From an uncultured Candidatus Actinomarina sp. (GTDB lineage Bacteria; Actinomycetota; Acidimicrobiia; Actinomarinales; Actinomarinaceae), in the NCBI GenBank assembly GCA_902519845.1, contig CABYLQ010000001.1:124001-188000 (forward strand): DNA of 64,000 nt, in the 5' to 3' direction. Positions within the stretch are counted from its first letter, which is position 1; each line of letters starts with the position of its first letter. The position numbers were made by a program, and so were the translations under genes. The notes below the pieces were generated by a model. It saw only the letters and a program-made list of their open reading frames with translations, did no database searches and was not told where the DNA came from. Below are positions 44,030 to 53,707 of this stretch, in pieces.

Positions 44030-46717
44030 TTAGTAATTACTATCGCCAAATACATTTAAAATTTCAGAACTATCAATAGTTAAAGCTTTTTGGGGTGTTT
44101 CAAGCGGTTTATTTTTTTTATCAATAACTATTTTATTAATCAAATTATTTTTTGTTGCATCCTCAGTTTTCATTCTGAATCTTCCTCTATAGAAAACAAT
44201 GTCTAGAAGTTTTGCCAAGTTTACCAAACTATCTTTTGATAACTTTTTAATACTCTTCTCATTAATCAAATATGTTTCCTTAATTCTTTCGAGGAGTTCA
44301 TCTTTGTTTAAACTCTTAGGAATATTTTTTGCTTCTTCATTAATCAAGTTCATAATTTTTTGGTACTTTTCAGAGTTAACTAGTTCTACTATTTCGTTTT
44401 TTTTCATTTCCTTAAGGTCATTAATATCGAAAACCTCTCTATTTCTCTGTTTGATTGCAAATCCTCCATAAGGCCCTACAGCTGTCATGTAACTCCAGCC
44501 ATTTTCTTCACATACAAGACGCGGGTTTTTGGTCGACAAATTAAACCTTTTATATGCATCTTCAGGACCAAGTAGGTCAGGGTCCTCATCTTCGAAAATA
44601 GGTCCTATCATATTCCTGTAGGGACATTTTGGTTGCCTAATTCCCTTTTCTTTTATGCCGTGCTGAAAATAATATCCTCCACCTGGACCAAGTTTTATAA
44701 AGATAGGAGTTTCGCATTCTTTACAATCACAAACTCTACGCTCTTTAAGAAGATTTGCTTCTTGTTGTTTTTCGCCTTCATTTATATAGGTTTCATCTAG
44801 TTCTTCGATTGTTATGTCAGGAGGTAACCCTATATAAAAGCCATCATCCCTCTGTAAATATGGATAGGCGATTCTATCCTGGACGCGACCAGTTTTTAGT
44901 ACATATCGAGTATCAAATGGAAGTGGATATGATGTTAGGGAAATCGGGTCAGGCTCACCATATTTATTTACATGTTTTTGAATTTTCTCATAGGAATCTT
45001 TTAAGAAATCTATTTTTGCTTCTTCAGGAGATTTACTTTCTAATATTTCATCTAACTTATCTTCCATTTCCTTTGAAAATTTATAATTTATGTAGGGATC
45101 AAAATAAGGTTTCATAAAATTATTAATCATTGCCATTGCTATTATTCTGGGTTTCAAGCTTGAATCTGAATTTATAAAAACTGATGTTATGCCTTGGATT
45201 ATTGAAACGTATGTTGAGGGCCTCCCAATACCAAGTTCTTCTAATTTGTTAATAAGTGATGTTGAGGAATATCTATTTGGTGGATTTGTAAATTTTTGTT
45301 CATATTCTGAATTAATTATTTCAACCTTGTCACCTTTTTTTAAATTTGGTAGCTCCTGTGATTGTTCACTTAGGTTTTTAGCTATATCTCTGTATCCTCC
45401 AAAAACCCATGTTGTCCCAGAAATTCCTAATAAAATAGTTTCATAAATCTCATCGTTAACTTCTATGTCTATAGTCTTTGTTACTCCTCTAGCTTCTGAC
45501 ATTTGTGACGCGATGGTTATATTAAAAATTAATTCGTATAGCCTATACTCATCACTGTCTTCTTTATATTTATTTAATAACTCTTCGGGTGTTTTAAATT
45601 TTTCACCTGATGGCCTAATAGCTTCATGAGCTGCTTGTGCATTTTTGCTATCGCCATAGTAATTTGGTGTAGAAGGAAGATGTTCCTTACTAAAATTCGA
45701 CTCAATATATTTTCTGGAAGCTTTAATTGCAATATCTGAAAGCCTAATTGAGTCTGTTCTCATATATGTTATTAATCCCTCTTGATAAAGTTTTTGCGCA
45801 ATACCCATGGTTTTGCCTGGTTGAAATCCAAGATTATTTCTCGCAGACGTTTGCAAACTTGTTGTCTTAAATGGTTTTGGAGGCTTTCCAGTTCTTTGAG
45901 ACTCTTTAATATTTGATATATTTGCTACAGAATTTTTAAGTATGTTAACAATGTCTCTCGCCTCTTCCTCATTCAAATATCTCCTGTCCTTTGAAATTTT
46001 TTTTCCTTCTTTATCAAAATCTTTAGGGGTCGAAATTTTTATGCCATTTAAAGATTTTAGATTTGATTTAAATTCGAACCCTAAACTCTTACAATCAGCC
46101 TTTATTTCAAAATATTCAGATTTGATAAAAATTAAACGTTCCTCTTCCCTTTCAACAATCAATCTAATTGCTGGTCCTTGAACTCTTCCAGTAGAAATAC
46201 CCCCCCCTCCTAGATCTCGCAATTTTGGTGTTATTTCATAACCAATCATCCTGTCAAGCGTTCTTCTCGCTTCGTAGGATTTGAACTTTCCAATATCAAT
46301 TTTTTCGGGATTTTTCATTGCATTTAGTACTGCGGTATCTGTAATTTCATTAAATTTAATTCGTTTAGGTTCATTTTTTAATTCAAGTGATTCCTTTAGG
46401 TGATATGCAATTGCTTCACCCTCCCTGTCATCGTCAGTAGCTAAGTAGACATCCGGTGCTTGATCGGCCAAGTCTTTTAGTTCACTTACTATTTTTTTTC
46501 TATCTTCTGGAATCACATATATGTTCTCAAATTGATTTGGCTTCACAGCACCCCAAAGAATTTCTTCTTTTTTAAATGAAGAAGGAATTGATTTTGTATT
46601 TCTTGGAAGATCTCTAATATGACCTACGCTTGATTTAACTACATATTCATCACCAAGAATTCTTGATATAGTCTTAACTTTTGTTGGCGACTCAACTATA
46701 ACTAAAGGTTTTGACAT
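44030..46717 (-). CDS. topA: DNA topoisomerase I
   Basis: An 895-residue type IA topoisomerase that relaxes negative supercoils. The Toprim domain starts VIVESPTKVKTISRILGDEY with DDDREGEAIAYHL, the active-site Tyr is in GLITYMRTDSIRLS near residue 315, and ETPIF- and QPKCPYRN-like cysteine segments and Lys-rich repeats (GPYGGFAIKQR, RGRFRMKTED) form the C-terminal part. Cysteines in RRVCDCKECETP and PKCPYRN look like one zinc-ribbon-like region. It stands divergent from an MFS gene and near tmk and holB, as in other actinobacteria. Confidence 0.96.
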   Translation of the reverse strand: MSKPLVIVESPTKVKTISRILGDEYVVKSSVGHIRDLPRNTKSIPSSFKKEEILWGAVKPNQFENIYVIPEDRKKIVSELKDLADQAPDVYLATDDDREGEAIAYHLKESLELKNEPKRIKFNEITDTAVLNAMKNPEKIDIGKFKSYEARRTLDRMIGYEITPKLRDLGGGGISTGRVQGPAIRLIVEREEERLIFIKSEYFEIKADCKSLGFEFKSNLKSLNGIKISTPKDFDKEGKKISKDRRYLNEEEARDIVNILKNSVANISNIKESQRTGKPPKPFKTTSLQTSARNNLGFQPGKTMGIAQKLYQEGLITYMRTDSIRLSDIAIKASRKYIESNFSKEHLPSTPNYYGDSKNAQAAHEAIRPSGEKFKTPEELLNKYKEDSDEYRLYELIFNITIASQMSEARGVTKTIDIEVNDEIYETILLGISGTTWVFGGYRDIAKNLSEQSQELPNLKKGDKVEIINSEYEQKFTNPPNRYSSTSLINKLEELGIGRPSTYVSIIQGITSVFINSDSSLKPRIIAMAMINNFMKPYFDPYINYKFSKEMEDKLDEILESKSPEEAKIDFLKDSYEKIQKHVNKYGEPDPISLTSYPLPFDTRYVLKTGRVQDRIAYPYLQRDDGFYIGLPPDITIEELDETYINEGEKQQEANLLKERRVCDCKECETPIFIKLGPGGGYYFQHGIKEKGIRQPKCPYRNMIGPIFEDEDPDLLGPEDAYKRFNLSTKNPRLVCEENGWSYMTAVGPYGGFAIKQRNREVFDINDLKEMKKNEIVELVNSEKYQKIMNLINEEAKNIPKSLNKDELLERIKETYLINEKSIKKLSKDSLVNLAKLLDIVFYRGRFRMKTEDATKNNLINKIVIDKKNKPLETPQKALTIDSSEILNVFGDSNY

Positions 46718-46804
46718 GTCCTTATTGATAACAGTATTTTGGTAAAAGTACAGGATTTTAGAAAAAAAGTATTTTCAATACGATTTATAGTGATTATATA
46801 AGCA

Positions 46805-48124
46805 ATGGATAAAATAAAAATTTTTTCAAAGTCTCAGTTCTCTTTACTCTGGTGGTCCGGAACAATTTCAAGCTTTGGAGACTGGGCAACCCTCTTTGGA
46901 TCAGTTGCATTGGCTAGCTATCTTGGAACCGAAGCGGGAAATTCTGAGCTTACAGCAATCGTTCCACTAATAGCAAGAATTGTTCCAGCTCTTTTATCTT
47001 CATTCGCTGGATTAATCGCTGATAGATACGACAAAAAAATGATAATGATATTTTGCGATGTTATAAGAATGATATTTGTTATGTTTCTATTTTTTGCTGA
47101 TAATTTGTATTCAATATTTTTAATAAATTTTCTATCTGAAATATTTTCACTTATTAGACAACCTTCTAGAGAGGCTGTAGTTCCTGAGATAGTAAATAAA
47201 GAAAATCTTGTAAAAGCAAATTCTTTATTTGCAATCGGTACATATGCAACATTACCTGTTGCATCATTAGCTCTGGGAGTTGTTAGCGATTGGAACAGTT
47301 TAGAACTCATAAATGAAACTGGTAATGGATGGAGTGGATCAATCATATTTTTATTTGATACTTTCACGTTTATGGCTTCTGCGATACTTCTTTACTTTTT
47401 AAAAAATCAAAATAAAAATACATTAAATAAAAAACCTGATGTTTCATTTAAAAATTTCAAAGATGGCTTAGATTATTTTTTCAAAACTAAAGATATTAGA
47501 AATATCTCATTTTCAATTTCGTTTTGCTTGGTTGGAGCTGGTACGTTATTTATATTAGGACATACTTTCCTTACGGTTGATCTGGGTTTTAGCGAGAGTT
47601 CATTTGGATTTATGATCGCTTCATTTGGAACTGGAATTTTAATAAGTATGTTGACCTTAAGCTATTTTGTTACAAGTTTTAATCGAGTTAACTTTTTAAT
47701 TGGAATTTCAATGATGCTAGTTGGTATTTCCCTTTTATTAGCATTTAGATCAACTGATTTTTTAGTTATTTTATTATCTGTTTTTATTTCAGGCCTTGGA
47801 ACAGGAGGAGTTTACTTATTAACAATAAGTTTTTTGCAGGCATCTACAAGTATTGAAATTAGAGGAAGAGTGTTTGGGAATTTTTATACCATTGGAAGGC
47901 TCGCATTATTATTTTCCTTTTTATTGTCAGGTATTATCGCAAATTATTTAGATGGTATTTTTGGTCAAGACGGAGTTTATCTAGTCTTAATTGGAAGTTC
48001 GATATTGATACTTATTGCTGGGATTTTAAATTTTATAAATGGATACAGAAGTATTTTTAATGAATTTGGTATTGAAAAATCAAACTTTAATAAGATAAAG
48101 TTGAAACTAGACGAAAAGGAATAA
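46805..48124 (+). CDS. MFS transporter (EntS-like)
   Basis: A 439-residue major facilitator with twelve hydrophobic segments. FSLLWWSGTISSFGDWATLFGSVALASYLGT and SFAGLIADRYDKKMIMIFCDVIRMI (motif A as G-x3-D-R-x-x-K-K) and FLSEIFSLIRQPSREAVVPEIVNKENLVKANSLFAIGTYATLP match the MFS_3 family of efflux proteins related to enterobactin exporter EntS. Substrate is unknown. It is 4 bases before the start of tmk, so is likely cotranscribed with tmk and holB. Confidence 0.88.
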   Translation: MDKIKIFSKSQFSLLWWSGTISSFGDWATLFGSVALASYLGTEAGNSELTAIVPLIARIVPALLSSFAGLIADRYDKKMIMIFCDVIRMIFVMFLFFADNLYSIFLINFLSEIFSLIRQPSREAVVPEIVNKENLVKANSLFAIGTYATLPVASLALGVVSDWNSLELINETGNGWSGSIIFLFDTFTFMASAILLYFLKNQNKNTLNKKPDVSFKNFKDGLDYFFKTKDIRNISFSISFCLVGAGTLFILGHTFLTVDLGFSESSFGFMIASFGTGILISMLTLSYFVTSFNRVNFLIGISMMLVGISLLLAFRSTDFLVILLSVFISGLGTGGVYLLTISFLQASTSIEIRGRVFGNFYTIGRLALLFSFLLSGIIANYLDGIFGQDGVYLVLIGSSILILIAGILNFINGYRSIFNEFGIEKSNFNKIKLKLDEKE

Positions 48125-48128
48125 AAAT

Positions 48129-48731
48129 TTGAATACAGATTATGTAGCTTTTGAAGGAGTAGATGGGTCTGGTAAAACTAGTTACATTGAATCATTAACC
48201 AATCATCTAGAAAAAAAACAAATAGATTACAAAATAGTAAGAGAGCCGGGAGGTTCAAAACTTGGTGAAGGGATAAGGGATCTTTTACTGAGTCATGAAT
48301 ATGAAGTTGAGCCTTTAACCGAAGCACTCTTATTTTCAGCCAATAGATCAAACTTAGTAGAAGAAGTAATAAGACCATCTATAGAGGCAGGGATAAAAAT
48401 AATTTCTGACAGAAGTGCTTTCTCATCAGTGGCATACCAAGGAATTGGAAGAGGCCTAGGTTTTGAAAAAATATATAACATAAATGATATTGCCATAAAT
48501 GGCTATTGGCCCGAAAAAGTTATTCTTTTAGACATTGATCCGGAGATATCTCTAAAACGTCAAAAAGTAAGTGATAGAATTGGAAGTTCTGATTTAGATT
48601 TTTTTAAAAAAGTAAAAGCTGGTTATTTAGAACTAGCCGAGAAATTTGAAGACGACTTTTTAGTTTTGGATGCAACACAAGATTTTGAATTCAATACAAA
48701 AATTATATATGAATGGTTAGATGTTGATTGA
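48129..48731 (+). CDS. tmk: Thymidylate kinase
   Basis: A 200-residue dTMP kinase that makes dTDP. FEGVDGSGKTSYIESL is the P loop, REPGGSKLGEGIRDLLLS the substrate loop, RSAFSSVAYQGIGRGLG the DRx/ SxxAYQ segment, and LDIDPEISLKRQKVSDRIGSSDLDFFKKV the lid. Starts at TTG 48129. Its end overlaps holB by 11 bases; the pair is a conserved actinobacterial arrangement. Confidence 0.95.
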   Translation: MNTDYVAFEGVDGSGKTSYIESLTNHLEKKQIDYKIVREPGGSKLGEGIRDLLLSHEYEVEPLTEALLFSANRSNLVEEVIRPSIEAGIKIISDRSAFSSVAYQGIGRGLGFEKIYNINDIAINGYWPEKVILLDIDPEISLKRQKVSDRIGSSDLDFFKKVKAGYLELAEKFEDDFLVLDATQDFEFNTKIIYEWLDVD

Positions 48732-49578
48732 ACTTAATTCAAAATTATCAAATGAATCATCAAAACCTTTTCACTCATATCTTTTGATTTCTGGCTCTTC
48801 ACGCTATTTAATTGATCAGGCAAAAGCTTTTTCATCTTATTTATTATTTAATTCTACTGACATCCTTGAGCATCCAGATATAAGAGTTGTTACATCTGAA
48901 AATATTAATACATTAGGTGTTGATGATATTAGAAAAGTAATAACTGATGAAAGTATCTATCCAATTGAAGCAAAATATAAAATATTTATATTTCCTCCGA
49001 CAAAGTCCCTTACTGAAGAAGCATCAAATGCCTTATTGAAAACTTTAGAAGAGCCTTCAAACTCGAATATATTTATTATCACTTCAAATGGAAGACACTG
49101 GTCACATTCAAAAGATGATTCAATAAAAAATATGTTACCGACACTTAAAAGCCGGTGTAGAACTCTATATATAGATGATGAATACACCTATACATATGAT
49201 TTTGAATTTGAAGATATTACAAATTTTCTAGATATGGAGGAGAGTCTATTGATGAAGAACCTTCACGATGAAATGAGTTTAATAACTTCGATTTTACAAA
49301 ATTTGAAGCCTCCTCAACAAGATGCCAATGAAAAGATGTTTAATTTGATTAAATTAGAAAATGCTATTGACGCAATTAATGTAGATTCAAATAGTAATTT
49401 AAATGTTCTTGAAAAATCAATTGAATATTTAGTGAACAATATTTTATCAACAACAAATTTTACAAAAGTTGAATTCAGGTATTCTGAACTATTAACAAAT
49501 TTTATTGAGGACATATCTTTGGGAATAAGGCCAAGGATAGCAATAAATAAATTAGTTTTGGAATCTGAAGCTATTTGA
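48721..49578 (+). CDS. holB: DNA polymerase III, delta prime subunit
   Basis: A 285-residue clamp-loader delta prime protein. HSYLLISGSSRYLIDQAKAFSSYL at the start, HPDIRVVTSENINTLGVDDIRKVITDESIYPIEAKYKIFIFPPTKSLTEEASNALLKTLEEPSNSNIFIIT in the AAA+ domain and LPTLKSRCRTLYID (the SRC motif) define it. There is no P loop, as expected for delta prime. The C-terminal domain is divergent. Overlaps tmk by 11 bases and ends 3 bases before the convergent MFS gene. Confidence 0.92.
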   Translation: MLIELNSKLSNESSKPFHSYLLISGSSRYLIDQAKAFSSYLLFNSTDILEHPDIRVVTSENINTLGVDDIRKVITDESIYPIEAKYKIFIFPPTKSLTEEASNALLKTLEEPSNSNIFIITSNGRHWSHSKDDSIKNMLPTLKSRCRTLYIDDEYTYTYDFEFEDITNFLDMEESLLMKNLHDEMSLITSILQNLKPPQQDANEKMFNLIKLENAIDAINVDSNSNLNVLEKSIEYLVNNILSTTNFTKVEFRYSELLTNFIEDISLGIRPRIAINKLVLESEAI

Positions 49579-49581
49579 ACT

Positions 49582-50757
49582 TTAAGTCAATAGTTTTGAA
49601 GATAGTCTGACTAAATTGAATAGCAAAAAAAGTGCTGCTAATGTTCCAAATATTACTAGCCCCTCAAAGCCAATTAATGTGTAGGTTAGCCCTAAAGATG
49701 ACTGGGCAAATACACTGCCAACAAATACGAATGAATCGCTTTTTATGTTAAGGTTTGTATTTTTTTCTATTGAGTATTTAGAAATTTCAGAGCTAATAGA
49801 AACAAAGTTAAAATTCCATCCAAGACCCAATAAGAATAAACTTAAATGTAATAGGACTATATCTGAAGTACTTAATGCGCAAACACAGCTTATTAAGAGA
49901 ATAAAACCACCAGTAATTGATACTTTTTTTGAACCAACTTTGTCGACAAATCGTCCAAGGATGGGTGAAAAAACAAACATTCCGAGGGTGTGGTAGCTAA
50001 TTATTGTTCCAACAACCTGTATTGTTTCACCTATATCTTGAACATGCAAAGGGGTTGCAGCCATGATAATCACCATTACAAAGTGATTAACAACTAACAA
50101 CACAGTTAATTGGGTTGCCTTACTATCGAGCTTAGTTTTTGAAGAGGCATTTTCGGTAAATACAGGCAGTCTCAATAAACTACTTTTATCTGTTAGTCCT
50201 ATTACGCAAAACCCTGCGAGCAAAAAACCAATCGTTGCAATAAAATAGGCAACAATTAATTCTGATCCAAAAATGTTCATAAATGTAGAAGAGTATTGTC
50301 CGACCAGTCTTGGTCCAAAGACTGAACCAAAAACTGAAAACCACACTGCAAGCGAAAGAGCAGTTGCTCTGAACTCCTCTCTAACGATAAATGATGAAGC
50401 GTATCTTGTTTGTAAAGAAGCGGACTGACCAATGCCTAAAACAAAAGCTCCAACAATAAGTAAATTAAATGAATTTGTTAAAAGACTTATGAAGCAAACA
50501 ACCCCCCCTATTGCTCCAACAAAAAAAGTATTTGCTAAAGCAAGCATTCTTGAATATTTCTTTTGTAAATAATCAAAAATCTGTGTTCCCACAAACGCTC
50601 CTCCAACACCAAGTGCATTTGGAATCCCTACTAAATAGGGATTAGTGGTAACTTCTCTGACTGCCAAAGCAGTGACAGTAATAGCTGCAATAAAACCGAT
50701 AGAAGAGAAACCAACTGAGAATAATAAGTTATAGATTTTTTTTATCTCAGAGGACAT
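49582..50757 (-). CDS. MFS transporter
   Basis: A 391-residue major facilitator of twelve hydrophobic segments. The motif-A-like stretch GVGGAFVGTQIFDYLQKKYSRMLAL is weak; PILGRFVDKVGSKKVSITGGFILLISCV in the second half is the clearer one. FRATALSLAVWFSVFGSVFGPRLVGQYS resembles drug- or metabolite-efflux members of MFS_1. Substrate unknown. It is convergent with holB and divergent from metK. Confidence 0.88.
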   Translation of the reverse strand: MSSEIKKIYNLLFSVGFSSIGFIAAITVTALAVREVTTNPYLVGIPNALGVGGAFVGTQIFDYLQKKYSRMLALANTFFVGAIGGVVCFISLLTNSFNLLIVGAFVLGIGQSASLQTRYASSFIVREEFRATALSLAVWFSVFGSVFGPRLVGQYSSTFMNIFGSELIVAYFIATIGFLLAGFCVIGLTDKSSLLRLPVFTENASSKTKLDSKATQLTVLLVVNHFVMVIIMAATPLHVQDIGETIQVVGTIISYHTLGMFVFSPILGRFVDKVGSKKVSITGGFILLISCVCALSTSDIVLLHLSLFLLGLGWNFNFVSISSEISKYSIEKNTNLNIKSDSFVFVGSVFAQSSLGLTYTLIGFEGLVIFGTLAALFLLFNLVRLSSKLLT

Positions 50758-50851
50758 AAAATGAGGATAACAAATAAATAGATTAAAGTTTCAAAGCAGA
50801 GTTTACAATAAATAATTAATATAAAGAAGCATAATAAATTAAAGGAAAAAA

Positions 50852-51934
50852 ATGTATAAAACCGCTGAAACAGTCTCTCCGGGGCACCCTGATAAAATAG
50901 CTGACCTTATATCTGACTATGTTTTGACAGAGGCACTTTCAAATAATAAAAAATCTAGGGTAGCTGTTGAGACTTTTTTAACAGGGACATCTTACGGAGG
51001 GTTAGTTATTGTTGGTGGTGAGATAAGTGAAATTGCCAATATTGATGACGAAACTGTAACTAAAATAGTTAAAGAAGCATTATCTAAAACAATAAAAACA
51101 AGTTTTGAGGATTTTCAACTAGATAATTTAACAATACAAAATGAATTAACTCCTCAATCAGAAGAGATAAGATCTGCAGTCGAAGATGATAAAGATCTTG
51201 GAGCTGGTGATCAAGGCATTATGATCGGTTATGCCACAAATGAGACAAAATCACTTATGCCTGAGACATTTGATATCAGTAGAAATATACAAATGTCCTT
51301 ATGGGATGTTCAAAACAATGATGAAAGTCTTGACTTAGATTCAAAAGTACAGGTAACTACTGGTGGAGAAAAAACCAAAGTTGTAATTTCTACACAACAT
51401 AAAAAAGATATTGATATTGACGGGTTAAGAAATAATCTTGAGGAAATGATTCGAGAATTAGTAAATAATGATTTCCAATTTGATTTGAATCCTTCTGGAT
51501 CATTTGTAAAGGGTGGGCCTGCAGGTGATACAGGTTTAACTGGAAGGAAAATTGTTGTTGATGCTTATGGACCAACGGTACCTGTAGGAGGGGGAGCTTT
51601 TTCTGGAAAAGATCCTTCAAAGGTTGATAGATCAGCAGCATACGCAGCAAGACATTTAGCAAAAAATATTGTTGCTCATAAATTGGCAGAAATATGTCAA
51701 GTTAGAGTAGCTTATGCAATTGGAAAAGCGGAACCTTATGAATTATCTATTGAAACATTTGATACATCAAAAAAAGATGATTTAGTTCTAAATGATTTTG
51801 TCTCTAAGTTTGATATGATGCCAGGAATGATCATCGAACGCTTGGATTTATTGAATGTAAATTATAAAAAAGATACACTTTTTTCTCATTTTGGTCATGA
51901 TGATCGCAATTGGGAAAAAATTGAAGATTTATAA
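50852..51934 (+). CDS. metK: S-adenosylmethionine synthetase
   Basis: A 360-residue MetK that makes S-adenosylmethionine from methionine and ATP. TAETVSPGHPDKIADLISD, GAGDQGIMIGYATNET (the hexapeptide loop), GGPAGDTGLTGRKIVVDAYG and VPVGGGAFSGKDPSKVDRSAAYAARHLAKNIVA are diagnostic. It is shorter than the usual 380-400 residues and its start SPGHPDK replaces the common TEGHPDK. AAAGGAAA is the ribosome binding site. No SAM riboswitch is visible in the 94-base gap upstream. Confidence 0.96.
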   Translation: MYKTAETVSPGHPDKIADLISDYVLTEALSNNKKSRVAVETFLTGTSYGGLVIVGGEISEIANIDDETVTKIVKEALSKTIKTSFEDFQLDNLTIQNELTPQSEEIRSAVEDDKDLGAGDQGIMIGYATNETKSLMPETFDISRNIQMSLWDVQNNDESLDLDSKVQVTTGGEKTKVVISTQHKKDIDIDGLRNNLEEMIRELVNNDFQFDLNPSGSFVKGGPAGDTGLTGRKIVVDAYGPTVPVGGGAFSGKDPSKVDRSAAYAARHLAKNIVAHKLAEICQVRVAYAIGKAEPYELSIETFDTSKKDDLVLNDFVSKFDMMPGMIIERLDLLNVNYKKDTLFSHFGHDDRNWEKIEDL

Positions 51935-51963
51935 ATTTTTTATAAGTGTAATTGCTCGTTATT

Positions 51964-52035
51964 GCCGAAGTAGCTCAGTGGTAGAGCAGCTCACTCGTAA
52001 TGAGCAGGCCGAGGGTTCAATTCCCTCCTTCGGCT
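51964..52035 (+). tRNA. tRNA-Thr (anticodon CGU)
   Basis: A cloverleaf of about 72 bases: acceptor GCCGAAG/CTTCGGC, D arm GCTC-AGTGGTA-GAGC, anticodon arm GCTCA-CTCGTAA-TGAGC with CGT at 34-36, and T arm GAGGG-TTCAATT-CCCTC. CGU reads the Thr codon ACG. CCA is not encoded; the discriminator base is T. It lies between metK and the small membrane protein gene. Confidence 0.95.
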
Positions 52036-52090
52036 CAAAATTAATTTAATATAAATTTATTTTTTTTCTTGGATTGTGTAGTCTTTTAAT

Positions 52091-52369
52091 GTGAAAAAAT
52101 TTATACTTTCTTCTTTACTGATTTTATCCATAAGTAGTTCAGCTTTTTCGTCCACTAGTAATTACTCCAATATATCTGATGAACATGAACAAGTTCCTAT
52201 TCCAGCAATTGTGATAGAGGAGGAAGTAGAGGTCCAAGAAGATCCTCAATGGACATATAAGTTTCTAATACCAACAAGTGTAGCAATTGCAACTTTGGTC
52301 ATTATTGGAAATATTGTCCAATATTTTAGACAAGTCACAAAAAAGAGATACAAAGTTATAAAGAAATAG
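52091..52369 (+). CDS. Small exported protein with C-terminal membrane segment
   Basis: A 92-residue protein I do not recognise. It starts (GTG) with a signal peptide MKKFILSSLLILSISSSAFSS, has an acidic Pro/Val/Glu-rich middle (VPIPAIVIEEEVEVQEDPQ), and ends in one membrane segment (FLIPTSVAIATLVIIGNIVQYF) and a basic cytosolic tail. That layout fits a type I membrane protein with a short extracellular domain. It lies 10 bases before tilS and may share its transcript. Confidence 0.65.
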   Translation: MKKFILSSLLILSISSSAFSSTSNYSNISDEHEQVPIPAIVIEEEVEVQEDPQWTYKFLIPTSVAIATLVIIGNIVQYFRQVTKKRYKVIKK

Positions 52370-52379
52370 AGCAAAATTT

Positions 52380-53654
52380 ATGAGCTCAAACATTCAAAAT
52401 ATTATTGAAAATATTGATTTGTCTAAAAATTATGTTCTTGCATTAAGCGGTGGAGTAGACAGTTCTGTATTAGCTCATATATTAGAAAAACAATCTGTAA
52501 AAATAAGACTTGTTTTTGTTCAACACAACCAAAAAGATTCTAAAAAGTTAGAAATAATTGCCGAAAGAATTGCAGATTCATTAAATTTAAAATTTAAAAT
52601 ACTCCCAACTTCACTAAATCCAAAATCTTCTGAAACTAAAATGAGAGATGAAAGGTACAAGGCTCTTCTCTCTGACCTCAAAGAAGAAGAAATATTAATA
52701 ACAGGCCACAACCTTTCTGATAAAGCAGAAACTTTATTAATAAATCTATTTAGAGGAACACGACTTGAGGGTTTGAAATCAATAAAGTCAATTAATAAAA
52801 AAATTCAAAGACCAATGATTAAAATTTCAAAAAAAGAAATTTATGATTACGCAAACAAACACAATTTAATTTATTTTGATGATCCATCAAACATGGATAA
52901 TAAGATTATAAGAAACTGGATTAGAAACATTTTAATTCCTGAAATCAATGAAAAATTTCCTGGCTCGTTTGAAGAAAAAATTGAACTTTTGACAAATGAA
53001 GTTGAACTTCGAACAAATTATAAAACAGACTATTTAAAGTATATAAAATTTTCGAGAGGCTACTTAGAGATACCAATATCATTATTAAGCGATAACAGCA
53101 ATGAAAGGCAACTTTATTTAAATGAAATAGCAAACTTTCTGGGAATGAAAAGCATAGAAAAAAACGATATAGAAAAGATATCTAAATCACTCGAAGAGAA
53201 TAAGAAATTTGATTTTTTTAAAGAATGGATTTGTTTCAACTCAGGTGGCTCAATCATTCTCTTAGACGATAATCAATGGAGAAAAATTGCTAGGGATGGA
53301 GACAGTTCTTTTATTGGATTTTTCGAATTTAAAAAAATTAATAAAATTGATATATTCAACAATTGGAATTGTGCTTATCCAAAAAATCGGGATATTGATA
53401 TTAGGTTTTTAAAAAATGGTGAAAAGATAATTAGTAATGGTATTTCGATCAAAGCCTCAGAAGTTCTTCGTAATTATGGAGTAGATAATGCATTTAGAAA
53501 AAATTGGCCAATGGTTTATGTAGACAATCATCTTTACTGGATTGTCGGACTTAGAAAATCAGATCTAGCAAAAGAAAATGAAAAAAAATCAAAACAGGAC
53601 TTTTTACAAGCTTCACTTATAAAAGATAATTTATATAACTTGAATAATTCTTAG
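52380..53654 (+). CDS. tilS: tRNA(Ile)-lysidine synthetase
   Basis: A 424-residue TilS that modifies C34 of the AUA-reading tRNA-Ile to lysidine. The PP-loop SGGVDSSVLAHIL is near residue 23, LITGHNLSDKAETLLINLFRGTRLEGLKSI is the second motif, and RPMIKISKKEIYDYANKHNLIYFDDPSNMDNKIIRNWIRNILIPEI the third. The C-terminal domain ends SDLAKENEK. In Mycobacterium tilS is followed by hpt and then ftsH; here hpt is absent and ftsH follows after 53 bases. Confidence 0.95.
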   Translation: MSSNIQNIIENIDLSKNYVLALSGGVDSSVLAHILEKQSVKIRLVFVQHNQKDSKKLEIIAERIADSLNLKFKILPTSLNPKSSETKMRDERYKALLSDLKEEEILITGHNLSDKAETLLINLFRGTRLEGLKSIKSINKKIQRPMIKISKKEIYDYANKHNLIYFDDPSNMDNKIIRNWIRNILIPEINEKFPGSFEEKIELLTNEVELRTNYKTDYLKYIKFSRGYLEIPISLLSDNSNERQLYLNEIANFLGMKSIEKNDIEKISKSLEENKKFDFFKEWICFNSGGSIILLDDNQWRKIARDGDSSFIGFFEFKKINKIDIFNNWNCAYPKNRDIDIRFLKNGEKIISNGISIKASEVLRNYGVDNAFRKNWPMVYVDNHLYWIVGLRKSDLAKENEKKSKQDFLQASLIKDNLYNLNNS

Positions 53655-53707
53655 TTTTATCGTAAGTTTCACTATTTATTTATTCAGACATATATTAAAT
53701 TTAAAAT

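Noticed and set aside
50758-50851. SAM riboswitch upstream of metK
   Set aside because: The 94-base gap is AT-rich and has neither conserved SAM-box segments nor a terminator hairpin.
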